Origin: Chitinophaga ginsengisegetis
Lineage (GTDB): Bacteria > Bacteroidota > Bacteroidia > Chitinophagales > Chitinophagaceae
DNA length: 64,000 nucleotides
NCBI RefSeq assembly: GCF_900168065.1
Contig: NZ_FUZZ01000001.1
Location: 1 to 64,000 of the forward strand
Direction: 5' to 3'
Shown: one piece after another, positions 1 through 10,020 of the stretch
Numbering within the stretch: the first letter of the stretch is position 1
Layout of the letters: every line of letters begins with the position of its first letter
Program-made: the position numbers and the translations under genes
Notes under the pieces: model-generated
What the model was told of the DNA's origin: nothing
Databases searched by the model: none
The model's input: only the letters and a program-made list of their open reading frames with translations

Positions 1-890
1 AACACCGCAGTGCAACTGATCTGGAAGATCACGAACGTAACATGTGCGGCCGATAATACGGACACCGTATTAATCACCAGCCTGCTCAAACCAATTATGC
101 GCAGCGCAGGTACCGATCAGATGGAGTGTGAGAAAACTACCTTTGCCCTCAACGCTACCGCTCCTACTGAGCTGGGCGCACAAGGTACCTGGTCGTTCCT
201 CCCTGCTACTGCCGCGGTGACCTTTGTGAATAAGAATGATCCGAAAACCAATGTAACGGTTCCTGCAAACACCGCAGTGCAGCTGATCTGGAAGATTACC
301 AACGCGAAATGCGCGGCTGATAACGTGGATACCGTGTCAATCACCAGCCTGCTCAAACCAATCATGCGCAACGCAGGCGCCGATCAGATGGAATGTGAGA
401 AAACTACCTTTACCCTCAACGCTACCGCCCCTACGGAGCTGGGCGCTAAAGGTACCTGGACCTTCTCACCAGCTACGGCTTCTGTGAAGATTACCAACAT
501 CAACGATCCTAAAACTACCGTTACCGTTCCGGGCGACAGCTCTATCCTGTTTACCTGGAAAATCACCAACGCGAAGTGTGCGGCCGACAACATCGATACC
601 GTAAGGATCACCAGTCTGAAAAAACCGGTAATGCGTGATGCCGGCACCAATAAAATAGCATGTGAGCAAACCAGCTTCACCATGAACGCAACTGCTCCTA
701 CAGAGCTGGGCGCCATTGGTACCTGGACCTTCTCACCGGCTACGGCTTCCGTGAAAATTACCAACATCAACGATCCTAAAACATCCGTTACTGTTCCGGC
801 AGACAGCTCCATCCTGTTTACCTGGAAGATCACCAACCCGAAATGCGCGGCAGACCTGGCAGATACCGTAAGGATCACCAGCTACAAAAC
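1..890 (+). repeat. 267-nt in-frame tandem repeats
   Basis: The same phase point recurs at 1, 268, 535 and 802, a strict 267-nt (89-codon) period. Neighbouring copies are close to identical in DNA, implying recent duplication or gene conversion. Farther downstream the repeats diverge. Such arrays can change copy number by recombination and can collapse in short-read assemblies. Confidence 0.9.
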
Positions 891-3800
891 ACCTGCTGCC
901 GCCACGGCTGGCCCCGACCAGGAACAATGTGATGATGTCAACTTTATCCTGAATGGCAGCAAACCTGCAGGTTTACATGTAACCGGTACCTGGACAAATC
1001 CTGCCGGTACCGCCGGGGTGAATATTTCATCTCCAAATCAATACAACACAACCGTAACTGTTGCAGCGGGTGTTAGCGTAAAACTGGTGTGGAAAATCAC
1101 CAATGGTACCTGCGCCGCTACTTATGATACGGTAATGCTTACCAACTACGCGAACGCCAATAAAGCAAACGCCGGTCCTGACCAGGCCCTCTGTAACAAT
1201 ACAGGCGACTTCATCATGGCGGCAAATGTGCCGGGCGTACCAACTGCAAAAGGCACCTGGACTGATATCAGCCCGGTACCTGGAAAAGCAAAGATCAAAT
1301 CACCAAATAGTCCGACTACCGCGGTAACAGTGCCTGTAGGCGATACCGTAATACTCCAGTGGGCTATCGCAAATGGTGTATGTGATACCAGCTTCAGCAG
1401 GGTAACGATCATCAACTATAAAGCAGCCATCACGGCAAATGCCGGTCCTGACCAGGAAAAATGTAACACCGCTGCCGACTTCATCATGAAAGCCAGTCAG
1501 CCTGGAGCCTCCAGTGCAACAGGCACCTGGACAGATGTAAGCCGTGTTCCCGGTAATGCCGTTATCAAATCGGTAAATGATCCGAATACCGCAGTAACCG
1601 TTCCGGTTGGCGATACCGTGATCCTGAAATGGACCGTAACAAACGGTAGCTGTACCAGCACCAGCAGCACAGTTACGCTTATTAACTACAAAACCGCTGC
1701 TGCTGCAAATGCAGGAACAGACATTGAAATGTGTAACAACACCGGCGACTTCACCCTGGCAGCAGATCCGGTATCTGTACCAAGTGCCAAAGGTTTCTGG
1801 TCTGTGATTAAAGGAAATGCGGCAATCAGGTCTATCAACAGTCCTACTTCCAATGTAAACATCAACGTAGGTGATACGGTTACTTTACGCTGGACTGTGA
1901 CCAACGGTGTGTGCAGCGCTACCTGGGATGATGTAACACTCATCAACTACAGATTACCGGTACCTGCCAATGCAGGTAGCGATCAGGAACATTGCGATAA
2001 TGCTACCTTTAACATGAATGCCAGCGATCCTGGTGTTGCAGGTGCAAAAGGTACCTGGATTGTAACCAGCAACAACGCGGCACTGATCAATATCAGTGAT
2101 ATAAACCGGAAAGATGCTACCATCACGGTTCCTGCCGGCGAAACAGCCCAATTAACGTGGGTAGTAAGCAACGGCGTATGCGACGCTTCCAGCTCCAGTG
2201 TCACCCTGATTAACCGTAAACCGATACTCGGTAACACCATCCAGGATGATCAGACAGTTTGCGTAACAGAAACGCCAATGGCTATACGTAGTATTGCACT
2301 GACCGGTGGTAATGGTACTTACACCTACCAGTGGCAACAAAGCACTGCCGGTGCAAACGGACCATTCACCAACATCACCGGCGCCACCAGCGCTACTTAC
2401 CAGCCTGGTTTGCTTGCAGCCAACACCTGGTACAGAAGAGTGGTAGCTTCCGGAGCTTGTATCAACAACATCAGCAACGTGGTGAAAATCACCGCTATCA
2501 CCATCAGCCCGATTGTTACTTTCACTCCTCCGGCTATTACAACGGAATGTGAAAGAGGTAAAGACTACACCACCCTCTTCGGAGATCCGGCGTTCAGTCA
2601 TGCGCCTTATAACAACGAGCCTCTGACCATTACTCACAATGATGTAACCGTGGTTACTTCGCCTTGCCTCAGTACCATTACCCGTACCTGGACAGCGACA
2701 GACAGATGCGGTCTTTCAGTAAGCGCTTCACAAACCATCACCGTGAAGGATACCAAAGCACCGGTATTCACTACACCGGCGCCTGCGGATACCACCGTAG
2801 ATTGTGATAAAGTGCCTGCTAAAACAGATCAGAAAGCCAACGACGACTGCGCAGGGGAAATCATTATCCCTGTAGTGGAAGTTCGCCAGGATCTGCCAGG
2901 CAACTGTTCCAACAACTACCTGCTGATCCGCACCTGGACTGCGAAAGACGAATGTAACACAGGCGTGACCCTGAAACAGGTGATCACCGTGAAAGACATG
3001 ACCGCACCGGTATTCAACATGGCAGCACCTGCTGATACCACCGTGGATTGCGATAAGATCCCGGCCGGATTTAATCTCACGGCTTCCGATAACTGTACGC
3101 CAGGCGTAATTACAGTAGTGCCGAAAGACTCTGCGGCCCGCAATACTAACAACTGTAATAACAACTACGTGATCTATCGTAAGTGGACCGCCTTTGATGA
3201 ATGTGGTAATGCACGTGCAGTACAACAGATCATCAGGGTACAGGATACTACCAGACCGGTATTCAGCATGCCTGCTCCAAAAGATACCGTAGTAGATTGC
3301 GATAAGGTACCGGCATGGCCTGCGATCACCGCCACCGATAATTGCAGCGGCAGCATCCAGGTATTCACCAGTACCAAAACCGTGAAATTACCAGGCAACT
3401 GCGCCAGGAACTTCCAGGAAACCAGAACCTGGACCGCTACCGACGAATGCGGCAATAAATCAGTGATGCAGCAGATCATCACCGTTCAGGATACCACTAA
3501 ACCGGTATTCACCGTAATGCCTCCTGCCGACACAACAGTGAGCTGTGATAACATCCCTGCTCCTGCTACCGATGTACAGGTGTCTGATAACTGCAGCAGC
3601 ATCGGAAATGGTCTTACCGTATCACGCAGGATCACTACAGAAAGAACACCAGGCGAATGTGCCGGTAACTACCGCATCATCAGAACCTGGATTGCTAAAG
3701 ATGCCTGTGGTAATACCGCTACCATTACACAGGTGGTAACTGTAAAAGATACAACCAGACCTGTGATCATGCCTGCACCTGCAGATGTGGAAATCTACTG

Positions 3801-5598
3801 TCAGGATAAAATCCCGGCAGCACCGGTATTAACCGCAACAGACAACTGTGATAACAGCTTCCCGAAAAGAGCTATCTATACAGAAGATCCATATGTGGAA
3901 GATATCTGTAACGGATATACGATTGTAAGAAGATGGACTATCATGGATGCCTGCGGCAATAAAGCCAACGACGTAATCCAACGTGTAATTATTAAGCCTT
4001 GCGATAAACCGCAACTGGAAGCCACCCTGCCATCCAACTGTTCCGACAACGGCAGGATCGCTTTACGCAAAGTTGGCAATGTATACCTGCCTAGCTATAC
4101 GCTGGTAGCAGTTACGCCGGCCAACGCGGTAACAGGATTACCAAGAACACAAAGCAACAACGTGTTCAACCTGAACGGCGCTACTTCTGCTTCCTTTATT
4201 ATTACAGATGGCAGAACAGGTTGCTCTTCCGATACCGTGACTTATAACCTGAACTACATTCAGAAACCAATGGTGAACCTGGGTAACGATACCACTATCT
4301 GTGGCGGCAACAACCTGGTACTGGATGCTGGTCCTGCTAACTTCGCCTACCAGATTAAATGGTCTACCGGCGCAACCACGCAGCGGATCAATATTAACCA
4401 GGCAGGCACCTACTGGGTAAATGTAAGCAACGGCGAATGTGCCACTACCGATACCATTCATGTAGGTCTGGTACCAACGCCACTGGTCGATATCCCTGAT
4501 ACGACCATCTGCCGCGGCCAAACCGTGAAACTGGATGCTTATGTAAATGGTGGCTCCTATCTCTGGAGTAACGGTTCTACCGAACCTTCTATCCTGGTAG
4601 GAACACAGGAACAATTCTGGGTGAAAGTGATGAAGTCAGGATGTATCACCATCGATACCGTGAAAGTGAGCGTGAATCCTCCACCGGATATTAGCCTGAG
4701 CCGCGACACCTCTATCTGTCCTGACCAGTCCATTATGCTCACCGTTAATTCAAACGGCGGCCGCATCAAATGGCAGACAGGTGAAACCAGCAACTCTATC
4801 GTGGTAAACAAACCAGGCGGATACTGGGTAGCTGTAAGCAGGGATAATTGTGTGGTAAGAGATACCGTAAACGTGAGAATGAAACCAGCGCTCACAATGG
4901 AGCTGGGACCCGACAGGAACATCTGCCCTGGTGGCACCATTACCCTGGACGGTACCAACCCGGATGCAGTTTCTTATCTCTGGAACGACGGCGATCCTAA
5001 CCCGGTTAAACAAATTTCTCAGGCCGGCAGCTATAAACTGGCTGTGATGGATAAATACTGTCAACGTGTGTTCATGGACAGCGTGAAAGTAAACATCACC
5101 GGTTTGCCGGTTATCAACCTGGGAAGAGATACTACCCTGTGTAAAGGTGAAACACTCATACTGCGCGCTGAAGGTGGTGGTATTACCGGTGTACGCTGGG
5201 ATAACGGTTCCGGCGGACCATCCCTCACCGTTACCAACGGAGGTACTTATACCGTAACTGTATTCAACGATTGCGGATCGGCTACCGACGACATCACAGT
5301 AGGCTTTATAGAATGTGAACCTAAACCAACCTTGCCAAACGCCTTCTCACCAAACGGCGACGGACGTAACGATGTGTTCAGACCAGTAGTAAGAGGACAA
5401 ATGTTCGACTACGAATTGCGGATCTTTAACCGCTGGGGCGAATTGATCTTTATGTCGTCCGACAACCATAAAGGATGGGATGGTAAATACAAGGGAGTTC
5501 CGGTGGATGTTGGTACATACGTATGGTGGCTTTCTTACAAGAAAGTAGCCGGCGGATCCTCCAACGTACTGAAAGGAGAAGTTACCGTTATCCGGTAA
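1..5598 (+). CDS. Giant repeat adhesin with CHU_C type IX sorting domain (5' partial)
   Basis: The frame is open from base 1, so the gene starts outside the window; 1865 residues are visible. Residues 1 to about 300 are 89-residue Ig-like repeats almost identical at DNA level (267-nt period). Related but diverged copies run to about 740, followed by an Ig-like segment. HYR-like modules with paired cysteines and the recurring phrase DTTVDCDK occupy about 843-1337. From about 1426 come modules beginning LGNDTTIC. The last 90 residues (from LPNAFSPNGDG, near 1778) are the gliding-motility-associated CHU_C domain, a type IX (type B) secretion signal. The seen architecture indicates a secreted, cell-surface adhesin or gliding-associated protein; the ligand is unknown. 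A hairpin terminator follows directly. Confidence 0.9.
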   Translation, partial: NTAVQLIWKITNVTCAADNTDTVLITSLLKPIMRSAGTDQMECEKTTFALNATAPTELGAQGTWSFLPATAAVTFVNKNDPKTNVTVPANTAVQLIWKITNAKCAADNVDTVSITSLLKPIMRNAGADQMECEKTTFTLNATAPTELGAKGTWTFSPATASVKITNINDPKTTVTVPGDSSILFTWKITNAKCAADNIDTVRITSLKKPVMRDAGTNKIACEQTSFTMNATAPTELGAIGTWTFSPATASVKITNINDPKTSVTVPADSSILFTWKITNPKCAADLADTVRITSYKTPAAATAGPDQEQCDDVNFILNGSKPAGLHVTGTWTNPAGTAGVNISSPNQYNTTVTVAAGVSVKLVWKITNGTCAATYDTVMLTNYANANKANAGPDQALCNNTGDFIMAANVPGVPTAKGTWTDISPVPGKAKIKSPNSPTTAVTVPVGDTVILQWAIANGVCDTSFSRVTIINYKAAITANAGPDQEKCNTAADFIMKASQPGASSATGTWTDVSRVPGNAVIKSVNDPNTAVTVPVGDTVILKWTVTNGSCTSTSSTVTLINYKTAAAANAGTDIEMCNNTGDFTLAADPVSVPSAKGFWSVIKGNAAIRSINSPTSNVNINVGDTVTLRWTVTNGVCSATWDDVTLINYRLPVPANAGSDQEHCDNATFNMNASDPGVAGAKGTWIVTSNNAALINISDINRKDATITVPAGETAQLTWVVSNGVCDASSSSVTLINRKPILGNTIQDDQTVCVTETPMAIRSIALTGGNGTYTYQWQQSTAGANGPFTNITGATSATYQPGLLAANTWYRRVVASGACINNISNVVKITAITISPIVTFTPPAITTECERGKDYTTLFGDPAFSHAPYNNEPLTITHNDVTVVTSPCLSTITRTWTATDRCGLSVSASQTITVKDTKAPVFTTPAPADTTVDCDKVPAKTDQKANDDCAGEIIIPVVEVRQDLPGNCSNNYLLIRTWTAKDECNTGVTLKQVITVKDMTAPVFNMAAPADTTVDCDKIPAGFNLTASDNCTPGVITVVPKDSAARNTNNCNNNYVIYRKWTAFDECGNARAVQQIIRVQDTTRPVFSMPAPKDTVVDCDKVPAWPAITATDNCSGSIQVFTSTKTVKLPGNCARNFQETRTWTATDECGNKSVMQQIITVQDTTKPVFTVMPPADTTVSCDNIPAPATDVQVSDNCSSIGNGLTVSRRITTERTPGECAGNYRIIRTWIAKDACGNTATITQVVTVKDTTRPVIMPAPADVEIYCQDKIPAAPVLTATDNCDNSFPKRAIYTEDPYVEDICNGYTIVRRWTIMDACGNKANDVIQRVIIKPCDKPQLEATLPSNCSDNGRIALRKVGNVYLPSYTLVAVTPANAVTGLPRTQSNNVFNLNGATSASFIITDGRTGCSSDTVTYNLNYIQKPMVNLGNDTTICGGNNLVLDAGPANFAYQIKWSTGATTQRININQAGTYWVNVSNGECATTDTIHVGLVPTPLVDIPDTTICRGQTVKLDAYVNGGSYLWSNGSTEPSILVGTQEQFWVKVMKSGCITIDTVKVSVNPPPDISLSRDTSICPDQSIMLTVNSNGGRIKWQTGETSNSIVVNKPGGYWVAVSRDNCVVRDTVNVRMKPALTMELGPDRNICPGGTITLDGTNPDAVSYLWNDGDPNPVKQISQAGSYKLAVMDKYCQRVFMDSVKVNITGLPVINLGRDTTLCKGETLILRAEGGGITGVRWDNGSGGPSLTVTNGGTYTVTVFNDCGSATDDITVGFIECEPKPTLPNAFSPNGDGRNDVFRPVVRGQMFDYELRIFNRWGELIFMSSDNHKGWDGKYKGVPVDVGTYVWWLSYKKVAGGSSNVLKGEVTVIR

Positions 5599-5615
5599 TA
5601 ACGGATACAATCATA

Positions 5616-5657
5616 AAACAAAAAGCATAAGGCCACCCGGCTTTATGCTTTTTGTTT
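5616..5657 (+). terminator. Intrinsic terminator after the adhesin gene
   Basis: Hairpin with arms AAAAGCATAA and TTATGCTTTT around a short GC-containing loop, followed by a T-rich run. It lies 20 bases after the adhesin stop codon. Its 3' side overlaps the -33 element proposed for the next gene. Confidence 0.85.
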
Positions 5658-5681
5658 TATAACTTAGTACCGTTTCATTTG
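5651..5681 (+). promoter_or_regulatory. Bacteroidota-type promoter for the small gene at 5703
   Basis: TTTG at 5651-5654, a 19-base spacer, and TTCATTTG at 5674-5681 (one mismatch to TAnnTTTG). A start of transcription near 5687 leaves a leader of about 16 bases before the ATG at 5703 and rules out an earlier in-frame start at 5652. Confidence 0.5.
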
Positions 5682-5702
5682 CAAACCGGAAATTGTTTTT
5701 AT

Positions 5703-5996
5703 ATGAAAGTGTTCGACACCGTAACAGCGGCCATGGAAGATCTGCGCAAACGCGGATACACCACCGATTTCAATCTTGTTTTCGACAGTATTCAGTGTAA
5801 CAGCGGGAATGTGCGTCCAGAGGATTTTGAAATTACAGAAACCTATCGTTTTGAAGGAGATACTGACCCCGGCGATGAGGCAGTAGTGTATGCCATTGAA
5901 ACCAAATCAGGACTCAAAGGCGTATTGATGTACGGGTATGGTGTTTATTCAGAAGATATGGCTGAAGATATGATCCGTAAACTGGGTCACCGCTGA
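5703..5996 (+). CDS. Small conserved Bacteroidota protein (labelled phosphoribosylpyrophosphate synthetase in databases)
   Basis: 97 residues, acidic, with no signal peptide or membrane segment. The sequence (MKVFDTVTAAMEDLRKRGYT, later DPGDEAVVYAIE) matches a short family widespread in Bacteroidota that is often named phosphoribosylpyrophosphate synthetase. At under 100 residues it cannot be that enzyme: it lacks the PRPP-binding loop and is about one third of the true length, so the name is best treated as a propagated error. The ATG at 5703 is chosen because it matches the family N-terminus and the promoter just upstream. It is a single-gene unit with a terminator 25 bases after the stop. 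The function is unknown. Confidence 0.75.
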   Translation: MKVFDTVTAAMEDLRKRGYTTDFNLVFDSIQCNSGNVRPEDFEITETYRFEGDTDPGDEAVVYAIETKSGLKGVLMYGYGVYSEDMAEDMIRKLGHR

Positions 5997-6021
5997 TACA
6001 TCTTCTTTAATCAACTAACGG

Positions 6022-6049
6022 GTCCGGGTATACGTACCCGGACTTTTTT
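6022..6049 (+). terminator. Intrinsic terminator of the small gene at 5703
   Basis: Near-perfect hairpin GTCCGGGTA / TACCCGGAC with a very short loop, followed by TTTTTT. It sits about 25 bases after the stop codon. Confidence 0.9.
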
Positions 6050-6066
6050 ATTATCTCCAAAAACAG

Positions 6067-6104
6067 AAAAGCCGCGTAGATCTTTCGATCTGCGCGGCTT
6101 TTAA
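6067..6104. terminator. Second, bidirectional terminator hairpin
   Basis: AAAAGCCGCG-T-AGATC, a four-base loop, then the complementary arm ending CGCGGCTTTT. A-tract and T-tract flank the stem symmetrically, so it can end transcription from either side. It most likely serves the minus-strand peptidase gene ending at 6133. Confidence 0.85.
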
Positions 6105-6132
6105 TTAACCAGCTAACGCTAAAGGTTATATG

Positions 6133-7710
6133 TTATTGAAGTCCTGCTACTTTCTTGCTCAGCCTAAAGTCAACCATTCCGTTAAACCCTCTGGCGGGCG
6201 TGATATTGGGAATCGCCTCACGTAAATCATTACCGGCCGCAGCACTGATCCTCGCGCTGCTGCGAAGGTTCAGGTAACTGCCTGTTGAAATATAGTTCAT
6301 GGCCTGTTGCAGGTTCTGATCTGAAGTAGTGTTACCCCATGCGATATTTACATAGTCAACAGCTTCTGCATCCACCGGGATACCGGTGTAGTAGCCGCCG
6401 TTTCCGTTGGCATTCGTGGTTTCAAAGTTGATGGCATACAGGTCCGCGAGGTATACCGGCTTATGATCATTATCATACATCGTAATATTGAAATCAATAA
6501 AGCCAACTGGTTTCCCATATGTTTTCTTGCCGATGAGCCTTACATTCATGTAGGGTTTAAGATTATTCAGCGTTAATTCGCTGGCAGAAGCAGTTTCGCC
6601 GGATACAATAAAAAATATATTATCCAGTCCCATGCCGCCTGTGGCAGCGGCATAGTTCACCTGTGCATCCAGTTTGGTAGCGGCCAGGTTCTGCATGATC
6701 TTATCGTTATACTTGTAGGTATACATCACTTTACCCGCAGCAGCGGAAGGAGCAAAGGCATTGTCGAGGTACTCCGCTGTAGACGTAGCTCCACCGCCGT
6801 TATACCGGAAATCCACGATCAGCTGCTTTATGCCCTGTGCCTTGAATTTGGCGATTGTCTGATCCAAAGCCGTTTTCGTGGCAGTAGCATTGCCCGCATC
6901 GTTGGTCACACTTGAAAAAGTATACATCACAAAATAGCCCACCTTGATATCTATGTTGGCGGTATTTTTAACGGTATAAACCGTATCAAACAGCACCGGG
7001 TTGATGTTATAGGTAGCTGCATTGAGCGTAAGGGTAACCGCGGTCTGGTCCTGTTTTTTGAATCCCAGCGTGATAGTGGATGCCGTTGAAATAGTATTAT
7101 AAAGCGAGTTAATGGCAGATGAGGCGCTGGAGAAATTGGTATTGCCGTTTACGGAAGTGATCTCCCACCCTCTTAAAACCCCTGCTTTACCGGCCGGGCT
7201 GTTCTTATCTGCATACTTTACAAACAATCTCACTTTACTGGCGTCTGCTCCTGCGGCGAACCCGATGTCAAATCCCAGTTTAGAGGGATTGGCGGCGGCA
7301 TTCTGTTCCGATACACCGTTCATGAGCTGATTGGTGATAGTGCCATCTTCATCGAGGAAGCTGTAATGATCGTATGCTGCATTGGTAGCCGGATTAATGG
7401 CATACCCCTTCATCTCTGTCAGCAGGGCATTTGCATCCGTATACTTGCTGGCCAGGGGATCCAGCTGCGGTACGCTGGAATACCAATAGTAAGTAGGCAG
7501 TCCTTTGCTGGCGGTTCGTCCGCCATCGCCGTAGGTTACCTGCATAATCTGGTACATCAGGTATTTCAGGGAATCCTTCTTCAGGGCGTCTGTAATGTCA
7601 ACAGGTGGCGGAGAGGCGGCTTTATCTTTGTGACAGGACATAAAAGCGCCTGAACACAAGGCACCCGCCAATATCGTTGTAGTTCCCGCAGAAAACAGTT
7701 TTTTATACAT
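6133..7710 (-). CDS. S41-family C-terminal processing peptidase, lipoprotein
   Basis: 525 residues. The N-terminus is a lipoprotein signal with Cys26 (AFMSC), so the mature protein is membrane-anchored. Residues about 140-220 form a PDZ-like segment (SPAGKAGVLRGWEITSVNG). The S41 protease core follows: LIVDFRYNGGG near 297-307, the nucleophile motif with Ser375 in GETASASE, and Lys400 in KTYGK, matching the Ser/Lys dyad of CtpA-type enzymes. It probably cleaves periplasmic or surface proteins; the substrate is not evident. It lies 33 bases downstream of the secreted-protein gene at 7744 on the same strand, so the two probably form an operon. It ends before a bidirectional terminator. Confidence 0.9.
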   Translation of the reverse strand: MYKKLFSAGTTTILAGALCSGAFMSCHKDKAASPPPVDITDALKKDSLKYLMYQIMQVTYGDGGRTASKGLPTYYWYSSVPQLDPLASKYTDANALLTEMKGYAINPATNAAYDHYSFLDEDGTITNQLMNGVSEQNAAANPSKLGFDIGFAAGADASKVRLFVKYADKNSPAGKAGVLRGWEITSVNGNTNFSSASSAINSLYNTISTASTITLGFKKQDQTAVTLTLNAATYNINPVLFDTVYTVKNTANIDIKVGYFVMYTFSSVTNDAGNATATKTALDQTIAKFKAQGIKQLIVDFRYNGGGATSTAEYLDNAFAPSAAAGKVMYTYKYNDKIMQNLAATKLDAQVNYAAATGGMGLDNIFFIVSGETASASELTLNNLKPYMNVRLIGKKTYGKPVGFIDFNITMYDNDHKPVYLADLYAINFETTNANGNGGYYTGIPVDAEAVDYVNIAWGNTTSDQNLQQAMNYISTGSYLNLRSSARISAAAGNDLREAIPNITPARGFNGMVDFRLSKKVAGLQ

Positions 7711-7743
7711 AAAAACAGTTAAGACGATGGTAGTCAGACTGGC

Positions 7744-8508
7744 TTACTTTTGGGTGGCCAGTGTTTGGCGTGTCCAGAAGTCGGCTGAATAGTACAAGGC
7801 GAAATTATCCGCATACTCACCCGGCATTGGGGGCTTTTCTCCTTTGGCCCGTTTAGCCTCCAGTTCTTTTTTATCCTCTCTCTTCATGGCATTTACCTTG
7901 AAATGATAGGCAATGGGCTTATCACTTCCGGCGGGGATGCCCAGCACTTTCAATGGGATTCCCAGTTCACATACCAGGTTACCGGCGGCATCATAAGAAG
8001 AGGTGGTTTGAATACCAAACGTATTCTTCACCGGAATATTGCCATCCGGGATGCTGTCGAATCCTTCTACTTTAATCTCCTTTACGTTCGCCAGGAGTTG
8101 TTTCTTTAATTCGCCTGCGATGAGCGCCCTGGATTCTTCCGGCACATCGGGCGCGCCGGTATTTATATTATAGGTGAGCGGAAATGTAATCCCCGCGCCG
8201 CCTTTTTTCTTCCCGGTAGCGTTGATGGAAACAGTAAGGCCGGAACGCATAATTTTCATCTGGCTCTGCAGATCAGGAACACTAACGATTACGTATAAAT
8301 TCTCCTGATCGTTGGCTATGGTGTAAAATAACTTGGTTACGTTGTTATAGAACTGCAGGGGTTTGGGCCATTCAGTAGCCTGTCCGTCGATTTTAATATT
8401 GGCTGGCGCCCATTTATTTGGTTCACTATCTTGTGCGGAAGCATTTACATACAACAAAAGACCGGCTATTACCCCTGCTCCTGCCGTCAGTGCCCTGTTC
8501 ATTTTCAT
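7744..8508 (-). CDS. Secreted protein, CBM9/DOMON-like
   Basis: 254 residues with an N-terminal signal peptide (MKMNRALTAGAGVIAG, cleavage after NASAQ). The mature N-terminus reads IKIDGQATEWPKP and LYVIVSVPD, a pattern typical of beta-sandwich CBM9-like domains in Bacteroidota secreted proteins. No catalytic motif is visible. The C-terminal part has a charged KREDKKELEAKRAKGEKPP stretch. It is probably co-transcribed with the downstream S41 peptidase, 33 bases away. Assignment to the CBM9-like fold rests on general pattern only. It could equally be a substrate or partner of the peptidase. Confidence 0.65.
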   Translation of the reverse strand: MKMNRALTAGAGVIAGLLLYVNASAQDSEPNKWAPANIKIDGQATEWPKPLQFYNNVTKLFYTIANDQENLYVIVSVPDLQSQMKIMRSGLTVSINATGKKKGGAGITFPLTYNINTGAPDVPEESRALIAGELKKQLLANVKEIKVEGFDSIPDGNIPVKNTFGIQTTSSYDAAGNLVCELGIPLKVLGIPAGSDKPIAYHFKVNAMKREDKKELEAKRAKGEKPPMPGEYADNFALYYSADFWTRQTLATQK

Positions 8509-8677
8509 GTGCTATTTTTTTCAGTTGCACTACAAGGTTAACAAAGAATTTTGAAAATACGGGCAGAAAAAATGTATATGAGCAAAAAGAATCGGTGAAC
8601 GGGGGGATATGGCGGGTGAGCATGGCGGGTTTGCGGGGAACTGAAACTGTTCACCCGCAAATCCGTTGTTGCTTTTA

Positions 8678-9913
8678 TTAATACAATAATCTCGTTTTAA
8701 TCGTATGCTCTACTTCCTTCAGCAAAGCCAACGCTTCCTGTGATAACCTGGTATCCACATCCAGTACCACATAACCGATCTGGTCATTGGTTTTCAGGTA
8801 CTGCCCCAGGATATTGATTTTGTTGGCAGATAAAGCCGTATTGATAGCAGACAATACTCCCGGCACGTTCTGATGAATATGCAGGATACGGTGTGTGTTT
8901 TCAATAGGCGGCACGCTGATAGCCGGCACCGTATGGGAACCAAAGCTGGCGCCCTTCTCCAGGTAGTTGAGCATTTTACTGCTCACGTCCAGGCCGATGT
9001 TATGCTGCGCTTCTTCTGTGCTTCCGCCGATATGCGGCGTCAGGATTACGTTGGATAATTTTTGCAGCGGCGTACTGAATGCGGCGCCATTCTTCTCCGG
9101 TTCTACGGGGAATACGTCGATGGCGGCGCCGGACAGGCGGCCACTTTCCAGTGCATCTTTCAGCGCTTCCAGGTCTACTACTTCACCGCGGGCATAGTTA
9201 ATAAAGATAGCGCCGGGTTTTGCATCTGCCAGCACTTCTGCGGTGATCATATTCGCCGTGGTTTTGCTGGAAGGTACGTGCAGGGAAACAATATCGGCCT
9301 TGTTGAAGAGTTCTTTCAGGGTGCGTTGCTGTTCTGCATTACCGAGTGGCAGTTTGGTTTCTGCATCGTAATAGATCACGTTCATCCCCATCCCTTCTGC
9401 CAGTACGCTCACCTGGCTACCGATGTTGCCGTAACCTACAATCCCCAGTGTTTTACCTCTTAGCTCATAGCTGCCGGTGGCTTCTTTCAGCCAGATGCCG
9501 TTATGTGCGGCATTGTTTTTATCCACGATACGGCGGATGAGGATAATAGACAAGCCTATTACCAGCTCAGCCACTGAACGGGTATTGGAATAAGGTGCGT
9601 TAAAAACGGTTACACCATGTTCTGTAGCAGCTTTCAGGTCAACCTGGTTGGTACCGATACAGAAACAACCAATGGCCTGCAGTTTTCTGGCCGATTCCAG
9701 CACTTTACGGGTAACTTTGGTTTTGGATCGGATGCCCAGTAGATGAACGTCCTTGATTTCATTGATAAGATCCTCTTCACTCAGTGCGCCCGATAGTTTG
9801 CGCACCTGGTATCCTGCCGTGGTAAATTCTGCCACCGCAGCATCGCTGATGTTCTCTAATAATAAAATGCTGATCTTCTCTTTCGGATAACTTGTCGACT
9901 TTTGCTGGTCCAT
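8678..9913 (-). CDS. serA: D-3-phosphoglycerate dehydrogenase
   Basis: 411 residues, about the length of the E. coli enzyme. It oxidises 3-phosphoglycerate with NAD to 3-phosphohydroxypyruvate, the first step of serine synthesis, in the cytoplasm. Visible motifs are GCFCIGTNQVDL in the substrate domain, the NAD-binding LGIVGYGNIGSQ, the catalytic Arg in INYARGEVVD, and the catalytic His in LTPHIGGST. The last 75 residues are an ACT domain (IHQNVPGVLSAINTAL), the serine-sensing module of the short allosteric class. It is a single-gene unit with a clear promoter (9990-10020) and a leader of about 70 bases. The ATG at 9911-9913 gives the expected N-terminus. Confidence 0.95.
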   Translation of the reverse strand: MDQQKSTSYPKEKISILLLENISDAAVAEFTTAGYQVRKLSGALSEEDLINEIKDVHLLGIRSKTKVTRKVLESARKLQAIGCFCIGTNQVDLKAATEHGVTVFNAPYSNTRSVAELVIGLSIILIRRIVDKNNAAHNGIWLKEATGSYELRGKTLGIVGYGNIGSQVSVLAEGMGMNVIYYDAETKLPLGNAEQQRTLKELFNKADIVSLHVPSSKTTANMITAEVLADAKPGAIFINYARGEVVDLEALKDALESGRLSGAAIDVFPVEPEKNGAAFSTPLQKLSNVILTPHIGGSTEEAQHNIGLDVSSKMLNYLEKGASFGSHTVPAISVPPIENTHRILHIHQNVPGVLSAINTALSANKINILGQYLKTNDQIGYVVLDVDTRLSQEALALLKEVEHTIKTRLLY

Positions 9914-9989
9914 AATATTATACTAAGTTATATGTGTATCTCTGTGTTGCAATTGGCTTAATAATTGCTGATAGCGGGGAAACAGGGCA

Positions 9990-10020
9990 CAAACCTACTC
10001 GAAGTTGAGGAATATTCAAA
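9990..10020 (-). promoter_or_regulatory. serA promoter and the 315-base gap around it
   Basis: Read on the minus strand: TTTG (10020-10017), a 19-base spacer, then TAGGTTTG (9997-9990), a perfect fit to the Bacteroidota consensus. It explains serA expression. The rest of the gap from 9914 to 10228 is AT-rich. An open frame at 9965-10201 crosses this promoter and has no recognisable family, so I see no gene in it. Confidence 0.75.

Noticed and set aside
5652..5702. Upstream in-frame start of the small gene at 5703
   Set aside because: The segment overlaps the adhesin terminator and the promoter of this gene, and the encoded residues do not fit the family.
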